Shown one piece after another: positions 54,225 through 64,000 of a stretch of DNA of 64,000 nt. The notes under the pieces are model-generated. The model was not told the DNA's origin. It was given only the letters and a program-made list of their open reading frames with translations, and did no database searches. Source of the DNA: Nemertoderma westbladi (lineage: Eukaryota; Xenacoelomorpha; Nemertodermatida; Nemertodermatidae); NCBI GenBank assembly GCA_032718475.1, contig JAUCBJ010007163.1, positions 1 to 64,000 of the forward strand, in the 5' to 3' direction. Every line of letters begins with the position of its first letter. The stretch's first letter is position 1. The position numbers and the translations under genes are program-made.

Positions 54225-55436
54225 TCTTATGTCTCCTCTCCACGATCTAGAGGCCTAATCGCTAAACTCTGTCTTCTGTCTCTGGCTGGGGATATTGAGA
54301 CCAACCCAGGACCCAGCAGGACGCGGGCCCCGAAGATCAACTGTCCCGTCTGTCAACGAGGAACAAACTCTCGGAGTAAGATCGTCCAATGCGAGAGTTG
54401 TGACACATTTGTACATTTAAAATGTTACCGTAGGAAACGCAGTAATTTATTCTCCACCAGAAACAATCTTGAACCAAGTTTTCTCTGCAATAGCTGTATT
54501 TTTACCGAACTTCCCTTTCATGATACAATTTTAGAATCAGAAACCGACGATTCATTTCTCACATCGCCTCTACAAACTCCAAGTGATGCTGAGAGTGAAA
54601 CTTTTAATTTTTTTAAGAAAAAAGGTCTGCATTTTTTGCATTTAAACGCACGATCTCTGCTTCCAAAACTTTCCGAAATTCGTATTTTAATCAATAAATC
54701 CAACCCAGCAGTTTTAACAATCTCTGAAACTTGGCTCGATGATAGTGTTTCTGATGGAGAAATTTATATTGATAATTACGTAGTTTTACGTAAGGATAGG
54801 GACAGACACGGTGGTGGTGTCTGTACTTACATTCGATGTGATTTAGCTTTTAATAGTAGGGAAGATTTAGAGACTTGTGACGAAGTTTTACTGGTGGAAC
54901 TTTTACTTCCTAAAACTAAACCTATTTTAATCGGTACTTTATATCGGCCCCCTAAACAATCAGATTTTTTGCAAAATTTTGAAAAAACAATTTTATGTAA
55001 TCTTAGGTCAGACTGTGAAATATATTTCTTAGGTGATTTTAATATCTGTTACCATCACAAAGCATCCCCCATCTGTAAACAGTACCAAAGTATTTTAAAT
55101 TTGTTTGGTTTAAAACAAATTATTCGAGATTCTACCAGAATTACCAGTAAAACTTCTACTTTACTAGATCACATCCTTTGTAATAATACCGATATTATTT
55201 CTCAATCTGGGGTTTTACCTATAGGTCTAAGCGATCATATTATAGTTTTTTGCACAAGAAAGACACAAAAATCTTTTTTCGGGGATCATAAAACAGTAAC
55301 AGTTAGGTCTATGAAAAATTACAGCAAGGAACGCTTTTTAAGTTTGTTAGTTAATTCTGACTGGGAACCCTGTTTTAAGGCCGCTGACATTAACCTTGCG
55401 TACACTGTTTTTAAAGATATTTTTAAAGGCACTTAA
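54225..55436 (+). pseudogene. LINE ORF2 N-terminal part: 2A-like motif, PHD finger, endonuclease
   Basis: An open frame from an ATG at 54210, the first codons of which are BEL sequence, gives the motif GDIETNPGP at 54284-54310, matching the 2A consensus DxExNPGP. A PHD-type finger follows (CPVCQRG, CESCDTFVHLKCY, FLCNSC). The endonuclease shows LHLNARSLLPKLSEI, ISETWLDD, GGGVCTYIR, FLGDFNICY and GLSDHIIVF. It ends at 55436; the rest of the protein is in another frame from about 55396, so one frameshift separates endonuclease from RT. Confidence 0.85.
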
Positions 55437-57501
55437 TACTGTAGCACCAATTAAAGAAATTAGTCTTAAACAACGCACTGAGCCCTGGATGACCTCGGGT
55501 ATTCTTAGTAATATCAGAGAAAGAGATAACTATTTGTATAAATTTAGGAAATACCGTGTTTTAGCTGATTATAATAATTACTGCAAATATAGAAACCTTG
55601 TCCAACGGGAAATAAAAAAAGCTAAATCTGAATATTTGTACAACAAAATAAGTGAGAATAAAGATAATCCTAAAAGTCTATGGTCTACCCTAAAATCTTT
55701 AGGTTATAAAAACCTTAAATCTAAATCGAATATTGTTCTGCAAGATAACGGTGAGCTGATTCATGATCATACTCTAGTTAGTAATTTATTTAATAATTAT
55801 TTTACTAATGTTGCCTCTAATTTAGTTAAGAAGTTACCGTTATCAAGTAATAAATATAGTATAGGGTCCGAAACTCTAAACAATTTTTATTTAGAAAAGT
55901 TACAAAATTCAGAAAAGTTATTTTTAAAACCCGTTTCTGAGGATTTCGTTTTTAAAAATCTACTTAGCCTATCAGCCTCAAAAAGTACCGGTCTAGACCT
56001 AATACCTGCCCGTTTTCTTAAGGATGGTGCTGAAGTACTTAAAGTGCCTATTACTTTTATTATTAATTACTCTATCGTAGATAATGTAGTACCAGACGAA
56101 CTGAAATTAGCTAAGGTTGTTCCTCTGTATAAAAATAATAGTAAAGTAGAACCCTGTAATTACAGACCTGTTAGTATCTTAAGTATTGTATCTAAAATTT
56201 TAGAACGTTCTGTTTTTCTACAGCTGGAGGCACATCTTAGTAGGCTAAATCTGATCTATGAACTTCAGTCCGGTTTTCGTAAATCATATTCTACAGACAC
56301 CTGCCTTATTAACTTAACTGATACAATTAGATGTAATAATGCAAAGGGTTTATATACTGGTATGGTAATGTTGGACCTACAAAAGGCTTTCGATACTGTA
56401 GATCACGAAATTCTGCTTGGTAAGTTAGGCCTGATGGGTGTAGGTTCTATAGACTGGTTCAAGTCCTACCTGTCAGACAGAGGTCAAACTGTAGTCATTA
56501 GCAAATCGCAGTCTACTGTACAAGAGATTACCTGTGGTGTACCGCAAGGTAGTATATTAGGTCCTCTGCTTTTTGTATGCTATGTAAATGATATGATAAG
56601 TAGTATAGGTCCCGATTTTAAACTCATTTTATATGCCGACGACAGTGCTCTTATTTTCTCTCATAAAGATCCTATCCATATTTCCCAAAAGTTAAGTGCA
56701 GTTCTAGAATCCTGTAATGAGTGGTTGGTTGATAATAAGCTATCCATTCACTACGGTAAGACTGAAAGTATTTTGTTTGGTTCCAAAAGAAAGTTAAAGA
56801 AGGTAACTAAGTTTGAAGTCACTAGTAATGGACATAAGATTGAAAATAAAAAGGAAGTTAAATATTTAGGCGCCACATTGGATAACTGCTTATCAGGAGA
56901 AAGCATAGTGAAAAATATTTTCTCGAAAGTTAACAGTAGGCTTAGGTTTCTATACAGAAATAAAAATAGTTTAAACACCGACTCCCGCAAGTTACTTTGC
57001 TCTTCTTTAATACAGTGTCACATGGACTATGCGTGCTCTTCTTGGTATGAAGGCTTAACCAAACAGCTTAAATGTAAATTACAAGTAGCTCAGAATAAAG
57101 TAGTACGATTTATTAAAGACTACAAACCTAGGCACCACCTAACTCCAGATGACTTTTCTGAATCTGGACTACTTAACTTAGATAGTAGAGTTAAGCAGCT
57201 ACGCCTTAACCATGTGCATAAAGTGTATAATGGTAAATGTCCCAATTACCTAAAACAAAAATTCAACAGAGTACGCGATACACACTCTTACAGTACCAGA
57301 GCTAGTGCTTCAAACTTCTACCTCCCGAATTGTAAATCCTTTGAATCTGATACTTTCTTTTTTAACGGTATTAAAAATTGGAACGCTCTGCCTAATGAAA
57401 TTAAAAACCTAGATAATCAACATTCTTTTAAATCTGCAGTTAAATCTCATCTCCGTGTGCAATGTAAAAATAGGTACAATAGTCCTACAGTAAGTTATTA
57501 G
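55396..57501 (+). pseudogene. LINE ORF2 C-terminal part: reverse transcriptase
   Basis: About 700 open codons. Motifs include [57 protein letters not shown] and the catalytic [13 protein letters not shown]1/L2-style end follows (RSxASNFYLP, [17 protein letters not shown]). Only the single frameshift near 55400 disables an otherwise complete endonuclease-RT. The first codons overlap the previous frame and are not the true start. Confidence 0.88.
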
Positions 57502-57825
57502 TTTATTAATTATTTACTATTTATACTGTAATTACGTTTTATAATAAATTGTTCTGTACATTACATCTTTATCGTTGAGTCGGGCATTGTCACGCTCTCG
57601 GTAAAGTTGTACATGTACATAGTGTAATTACGTTTTATATTGGTTTTAGGTTAGCGTAGTGTAATATTGTATTTGTAACCAAATAACATAAAGGACCCCC
57701 TTGGAAATAAGCTGCAAAGCTTTAGGGGTAATCCTATATGTTATGTTGGACAATACCTTTATACCGGTACATTGTTTGGTGTATTTGTTATTGTTTTTAC
57801 ATAATGTATAAATAAATCTATCTAA

Positions 57826-60800
57826 CCACACCCCAGGATGAACTAGGAGAACATAGTATAAGGTCAGTAAAAATGGTGGCGATAAAGAACTTCGCTACCA
57901 GCCAAGTGGAACCTTATAACTGGGATGAGGACGATTTCACCCAGCACCTTAAAATACCTAGATTCAACACCGATTACCCTGGAGTGCAAATACTCATCGG
58001 TCAAAACGCGCATGAAGCGCTCGAGACATTGGAGAAACGGCCCGCTCAGCCGCAACCATTACAAGCTTATGCGGGAAGAACCAGAGTGGGTTGGTACTTT
58101 ACTGGCCCTTCCCGTAGAACTCTCATGGAAAGATTACCGAAAGATCAGGTATATCAAGTACGAGAATGGGAAGTTGAGAACAGTGAGTTAGACGATCCAA
58201 CTGAGGGAACTCCATACTCCTCAGACAACGACGATATACACCAACTCTTCGATGAGGAGAATACAATAGATCTCCTTACGGAAAACGAGACTTGGCAAAA
58301 CCAAGTAAACTTATGTCAGCTCATTCGTCCATCGGAACGAGACGACTATAATGACGAACTGAATGACGTCATTGAACGTTATAATGCCAAAACTCGGGAT
58401 GAACACGCCGTACGATTCTTTACTCAAGAGGCTGTAGAGCCCAATTCGTACGATAAGGCCCTATCGGTAGAAGAAGAAAGAGCCAAGCAGATCCAAGAGA
58501 CAACTACCCGTTTTCTGAAAGATCAAGGTAGATATGAAATCGGTTTACCTTTCCGAAAGCGAGAACCAAAGTTCATCAACAACAGACCCTTGGCGGAGAA
58601 AAGAATTGCTCAACTACATCGACGCCTTACGGCAAATTCTTCAGCTAAAGAAATGTATCAAACGCAGTTGAAGAAATTCATTAGCAAGGGATATGCGGAG
58701 CGAGTACCGGAAGAAACACCTATAACTGAGAGAACGTATTATTTAACTCACCATTACGTTCCCAAACCCGGTAAACCTCACGAGGTACGAGTAGTGTTTG
58801 ACGGCTCCGCCCTCTACATGGGCCAATCCCTTAATTCCGAATTGTTACCCGGACCCAACTTACTCCAATCCTTGTTGGGAATACTTTTAAGATTAAGACA
58901 ATATTCAGTTGCTTTCGCCTCAGATATAGAAGGCATGTTCTTACAAGTCAAGGCACTGGATAGGGATCGAGATAGCCTACGATTTCTGTGGTGGCCTGAA
59001 GGAGACCTCAACCAGAAACCGGTGGAGTACTGGCTGACCATCCAGGCTTTTGGAATAATCTCAAGCCCTTCAAACGCCTGTTCAGTGGTGCGCACCACTG
59101 CGGATGACAATCGGGAAGCCTTCTCTAAAGAGGTGATCGACAATATCAAACGAGACATATACATGGACGATAATCTAAAGTCCCTTCCATCAGTCGAAGA
59201 AGCCATTGATGTCGCTAAAGGAACGGTAGAGTGTTTAAAAGGAGGTGGATTTCGATTAACTAAATTCACCAGCAACTCCCGTGAGTTTCTGGAATCGATC
59301 CCGGTGGAAGATCGAGGAACTAAAGACTTAGACCTAATCAAAGATGATCTTCCAGAAACCAAGACACTTGGTTTGAAATGGGACACCGAGAGGGATATCC
59401 TGTTTTTCCAGCTAAAACAGCGAGATAATCCAGTTCGAACTAAACGGATTTGTTTAAGTATCCTGAGCACTTATTTCGATCTATTGGGATTTATTAGCCC
59501 AGTTATATTAATTGCTCGGAGTTTAGTACAACAAATGTGGCTAGAAAACCACTCATGGGACGATCCACTTAAGGGAGAATTATTAAAGAAGTGGATGAAA
59601 TGGGAAGATTCTTTACCAGCCATCGAGAACTTTATAATTTCCCGTTCATATTTTGGTCATGTTCTCCCTATGTATTCCTATCAACTCCATGTGTTTGGAG
59701 ACGCCAGCGATATGGGAATAGGTATAGTAGCCTACCTAAGAGTGGAAACTCCAGACGGAATCAAGGTTGCCTTGGTTACCTCTAAGGCATTGATAAACAA
59801 CAAGTTGAAGGTTCCTCGAGCGGAGTTAAAAGCGGCTCTATACGCTACAGCCATCGGTCGGAATGTAACGGAACAGATCGATTATCCATTGGAGAAAACT
59901 GTCTATTGGACCGACGCTTTACTCGTGTTGGAGTATATAACCAATGAAGTCTGTCAGTTCAGCGTCTTCGTTACCAACAGAGTAGCCATTATACTTAGTC
60001 GCACGACGATGGTCCAATGGAGACATTGCCCCGGAACGATCAATCCAGCCGACATCTCCACAAGAGAGGGAGCAACTCCACAAGAACTGGTAGATACTTC
60101 AGACTGGTTAGGTGGACCCGACTTCCTGTACAAAGAAGAAGAAGAATGGCCTCCTCATCTTACTACAGCAGAGATTAGACAGGCCAAGGGAGTGGAGAAA
60201 GTTAAACCTAAAACTCGGGCGAGTAAATCGAAGTTATTTAAACCTATGGTAGACCTGTCCGTACTATATACTTCCGGAGACGACGCTTTGGATCAGAAAC
60301 CCACAGCCGCAAACAAGCAGGTTATGGAAATCCGTGAGAAGGATTGGAAATCTGGAATACCAGACGTTTCGCAAGGACTTTCACCTCTCCTGCAGAGAGC
60401 AATACATCACTACAGTTCCTGGAATCGGCTCTGTAAAGCCGTAACATATTTAAAACGATGTTTTCATCATCACTACTCCGGGAAGAAGACCAATAGTGAT
60501 ACAGCTCCACTGACATCGGTGCAAGTCCATGTTGTTAAAGATCTTCCCAAATATAAGATATCCGACAGGTTTCTGAAGGAGAAGATCAGTTATCAGGAGC
60601 ATGAAGAAACCAAAAAACAGATGCTGAGACTCCTGCAATGCTATGAGGATTCCAATAAGTATTTCCTGTTGTTGAGAAATCCACAGATGCGCTTAAGGGA
60701 TCGTTTCTCTAGCACAATGATAGATGGGTTGATACGTGTTGGAGGAAGATTAACGAATTATCCTTTGACACTAAGTTTCCCATACTCATTAGAAATCTTG

Positions 60801-62047
60801 AAATACAAGTCAAGATGATTGTAGATGTTCACAGCAAACTTTATCATGCTGGTAGAGAATGAGTTCTTAGCGAAATTCGAACTCGCTATTATTTCTACAA
60901 ACCCCGTAGAGCTCTGAACCAAGTTCTTAGGAACTGCATACCCTGTAGGAAAGCGTTCAGTAGGCCTTTAACACAGCGAGAGGCAGAATTACCTAGGGAA
61001 CGAGTAAGCTTCTATGAACCACCCTTTACTAATACCGGTGTAGATTTATTTGGCCCTATTGAAGTGTATCGTGCTAGAACTATAGTCAAGAGATGGTGTG
61101 TCATCTTTGTTTGTATGACTTGTAGAGCTATCCATCTCGATATGGTGAACGACTTGTCTACCAACAGCTTCCTATTAAACTTACGACGACAGATCGCTCG
61201 CTTTGGAACTAGTAACACAATGAGATCTGATAAGGGAACGAACTTCATTGGTTGCCAACAATGAAATCAAAGCTTACGTCAAGGATTGGAACCAAAGACA
61301 GGTGGATGATCAGCTAAGAGTAACAGCGTCTAGCTGGACCTTCAACGCCGCCGACGCCCCTTGGTGGGGAGGAAGTTGGGAGAGATTGATTAGAAGTGTG
61401 AAGGCCGCAATTCACTTTATAGTGCCGTGCCGTGCCGCGCGTATCTCACCGACGAACTTTTGCGGACGTTAATGGAGGAAATCGCCACCTATCTCAATGA
61501 GAGACCGCTTATGCCAGTCTCATCGAGTCCCGATTCCCTGGAAGCGCTAACACCCGCGCATTTCCTACTGAAGAAACCTGTAGCCATGCTCCCACAATCG
61601 GAAATCACAGACGGAGACGAATACTGCCGGCAAACTTGGCAACTTATGCAGTTGTTATCCCGTCGTTTCGCTGACCATTTCGAGAAACATTATCTGCCCA
61701 CGCTACAACTTCGAACTAAGTGGTTTGCGCAGCAAGAAAACGTCAGCGCTGGAGACATGGTCCTTATTGTAGATTCAGATCTTCCACGTAAGCGGTGGCA
61801 GACAGGTCGTATCATCGAGACTCACATCTCGGATGACGGTTTGGTGCGATCGGTAGAACTCGTCGTCATGCGACGTAACTTCAAGAAACCGGGAATTGTC
61901 TTTGAGACACAGCAGCTCAATCGCCCAGTTGGTCGTTTGTGTTTACTGGAAAGAGACAGAGAACTCTCCGGAAACTATGGAAGACAAGATACTCTTCCCA
62001 CGACCACCTCCCTAATCCAACAAACATCTAGGGACTCCCCAGCTTAG
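57826..62047 (+). pseudogene. BEL-1 pol: RT, RNase H, integrase, frameshifted
   Basis: BEL sequence resumes at 57826, and the frame is open through 60818. RT includes VRVVFDGSALYMGQSLN, FASDIEGMFLQVKA and the catalytic YMDDNLKSLPS (~59160). RNase H has HVFGDASDMGIGIVAYLR and KVPRAELKAALYA. Near 60815 the frame shifts; a TGA lies at 60860. Integrase continues with zinc ligands (HSKLYHAG, CIPCRKA) and core residues in GVDLFGP, MRSDKGTNF and PWWGGSWERLI. Further frame changes occur near 61250 and 61430, the latter at a GTGCC pentamer run. The C-terminal domain (DMVLIVDSDLPRKRWQTGRI) is intact to 62047. The minus-strand copy lacks most of this. Confidence 0.9.
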
Positions 62048-64000
62048 TAGCATCTGGAGTGGGTGTGTGACCATATTATTTTATATTCTTATTATTTTAT
62101 ACTTATGTATGCATTATTATGTAATTTTATTCTAATCGTTTTATTTAATTTTATTTAGTAGAATGTTATTTAGCGATTATTTAGTAGATTAGTGCAATAT
62201 ATATTCGCGTTTATTAATTTATTACTTATATATTATATATTTAGTGCGACGGCGAGAAATAATTCTTTTTTCTCTTTCCTTACTGTCCGTATTACATTAC
62301 AAATATGTAACTACAGTAAGATGAAATGTCCGTACTTATTAAAGTACAATAAAGCTCCTACTATATTCAAGTATTATTGGTAGGCAGAGTATTAGGAATG
62401 CAAAGTTCAGATCCTCGTGTCTCGGCTAAACCAAGCTCTGGGTAGACCTTGGAAACGACTTGCCTCTTCACACTGACATTGCTTCGTGCGATATTGCTCT
62501 CATACCGTATATTAAATAATACATATAGTAGCGTGATGTCCCTTTAACAGTAGCGTATAACGCAAAATAAATCTGTTAAACCCTTTGACCATCTGCAATT
62601 CTAGTCGATTAAGATATCGCGGCACCCACCGATATACTTGAAAGACAAATTTCTAGAATCAGTGGTTAACGTCCCCAGACAAGTTCTGGAATAAACTGGT
62701 GCCCATCCTAAATATTAATTATTAATATTTACAAAATCTGTCAAAATTTAGATCCTTTGAAATTCTAGTCGATTAAGATATCGTAGCACTTACCGATACT
62801 CTTAAAAAAGACAAATTTCCTAGAATCAAGGATCCCAGTCCCCAGACATGTTCTGGAATAAAATTGTGTCTATTTAACATTAAATAATAAAATTTACGGG
62901 AATAAATTTAAATTCATATTTTAATGAATTCCATAAATTGTCATTTTGTACAATTTATAACATTCCCAAAATTCCTTTAATTAATAGATCATGGGAGCGG
63001 AGATTCACCCTATTAAGTGTATTAGTGTGCGAGAATCTCCAATATAAAGTCAATAGCCGATAAAATTCATAAAATCATATATAAAGAGGATATTGGCCAT
63101 TAAAGACTTACTATTAATTAGCATCCCAGATCTGTATGCATGAGAATTACCCTAATTCTACCGCTAGCTTTCCATAATGTCACCATGGCAACAACCACGC
63201 TAGAATTAGAAGTGAGTTAAAAAGAACAATAGAAGGCTTGCCCCATTGCATGGCATAAGGAATAAATAGCGCACTGTTAGTATCCAAGGATACATAATAA
63301 TAAAGTGACATTCTGGAAGGCACTGACTAACGGACAAATGGCCCGAATGTGTACCGTTTGTAACAGTTGTGTTGAATTTGTGCGTTTATAGGTGAATGTT
63401 GCTACTAATGTGTGTTTACAGTAGCGAGTCGCAATTGTGAAAGTAGCCCTAACTCTCCAGAAAGAACCTGAAGTACATCTAAGCCTTTGGGACGGACAGT
63501 GGAGTGACTTGTGCCGGTTATCGTTGTCATTGTCTAGCTACATCGTTGGCGAAAACACAGCGACGACGGTACATCGGCGCTGAGGATCTTACACTGTCCG
63601 GGGGCAAAAGAGGGGTAGGCAGCGACGCCCGCTAGCCTAAAATATAAACTCATTATAATATTGATAGACTCATATAGCAGATATGACTTATATTTAGTGA
63701 TTATTCAGTAGATTAGTGCAATATATATTCGTGTTTATTACTTAATTATTTTGCATTATATATTTCATTTAACGGCGAGAAACAATTCATTTTCTCTTTC
63801 CTTACTGTCCGTATCATATTATAAATACGTGACTACAGTAAGATGAAATGTCCGTACTTATTAAAAAGTACAATATACCGCCCCTACTATACTCAAGTAT
63901 TATTGGTAAGTAGAGTATTAGGAATGCAAAGTTCAGATCCTCGTGTCTCGGCTAAACCAAGCTCTGGGTAGACCTTGGAAACGATTTGCCTCTTCTCACT
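62048..64000 (+). other. BEL-1 3' spacer with a partial tandem duplication
   Basis: 62048-63690 matches 14328-12708 of the minus-strand copy, starting with GGAGTGGGTGTGTGACCA. Where the minus copy has the accessory ATG, this copy instead repeats its own start: 63694-64000 duplicates 62170-62475 (TTAGCGATTATTTAGTAGAT). The accessory ORFs are therefore absent or lie beyond the window. Confidence 0.65.
62170..64000. repeat. 1524-bp-spaced direct repeat in the BEL-1 spacer
   Basis: The ~305 bases at 62170 and 63694 are closely similar, both including GGAATGCAAAGTTCAGATCC and TCTCGGCTAAACCAAGCTCT. The second copy is cut by the window end. Confidence 0.85.

Larger units (their letters stand above)
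54225..57825 (+). mobile_element. CR1-like LINE with PHD finger and 2A-like sequence
   Basis: Flanked by the 6-bp duplication CCACAC (54219-54224 and 57826-57831). It carries an ORF with a 2A-like motif, PHD finger, endonuclease and RT, then a ~325-base 3' UTR ending ATAAATCTATCTAA. The 5' end is probably truncated, since almost nothing precedes the 2A motif. Confidence 0.88.
40023..64000 (+). mobile_element. BEL-1, plus-strand copy, running past the window end
   Basis: The order is 5' LTR (40023-46152, interrupted by Ty3/Gypsy), leader (46153-47949), an extra LTR piece (47950-49067), a second leader piece (49068-50359), gag-protease (50360 on), a CR1-like LINE insertion (54225-57825), pol (to 62047) and the 3' spacer (62048 on). 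Gag has a TGA and pol several frameshifts, so it is dead. It keeps the RT, RNase H and integrase that the minus-strand copy lacks. Confidence 0.75.

Noticed and set aside
58814-59470. Minus-strand 218-codon ORF
   Set aside because: Antisense of BEL-1 RT, with no recognisable motif.
1-64000. tRNA or rRNA genes
   Set aside because: I saw no convincing cloverleaf with A/B boxes or rRNA sequence by eye; a tRNAscan-type search would be decisive.

Overview
The window is eukaryotic, intron-bearing, AT-rich DNA from an invertebrate animal; the phylum cannot be fixed from the sequence alone. The evidence is host genes of animal families (RWDD2, DMAC2-like, a Ly6/three-finger exon), spliced exons with GT-AG borders, and a transposon set typical of invertebrates: BEL/Pao, Ty3/Gypsy, a CR1-like LINE carrying a 2A peptide, an L2/CR1-group LINE, an RTE fragment and an Academ-like DNA transposon. 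Host coding sequence makes up only about 3 percent; nearly all the rest is nested mobile DNA.

Layout. 1-651: 3' end of an RWDD2 gene. 1823-6413: Academ-like DNA transposon with a FEN1/XPG-like nuclease pseudogene ending in a cysteine-rich CXC-like motif. 6509-7679: short-TIR element with a perfect hairpin and four ~140-bp tandem units. 8479-9288: DMAC2-like gene (minus). 9456-9875: hexamer microsatellite and a cluster of eleven CTACGCGTAG-type palindromes. 9930-23813 (minus): a very long BEL/Pao element, here called BEL-1, with ~1.25-kb LTRs, ~2.2-kb leader, gag-protease, internally deleted pol, a 1.6-kb spacer and two accessory ORFs with zinc knuckles before the 3' LTR. 23814-28590 (minus): gag of a second BEL-type element (BEL-2), its frame broken at poly-G runs. 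28600-30133: intergenic repeats. 30134-30415: Ly6-like terminal exon (minus).

30700-38683 (plus): BEL-1-type LTRs enclosing decayed accessory genes without gag-pol, split by an L2/CR1-type LINE. 38684-39947: RTE endonuclease fragment. 40023-64000 (plus): another BEL-1 copy that runs off the window. Its 5' LTR holds a young intact Ty3/Gypsy element (40200-45211), its leader is interrupted by another LTR copy, and its protease region holds a CR1-like LINE (54225-57825) with a 6-bp target duplication.

The best candidate for something not well described is the BEL-1 architecture. One LTR family is linked in two places to leader-gag-pol and in two places to an unidentified accessory protein with three zinc-knuckle-like motifs lying directly before the 3' LTR. 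All BEL-1 copies here are defective. The Ty3/Gypsy element is the only transposon in the window whose coding region looks fully open.
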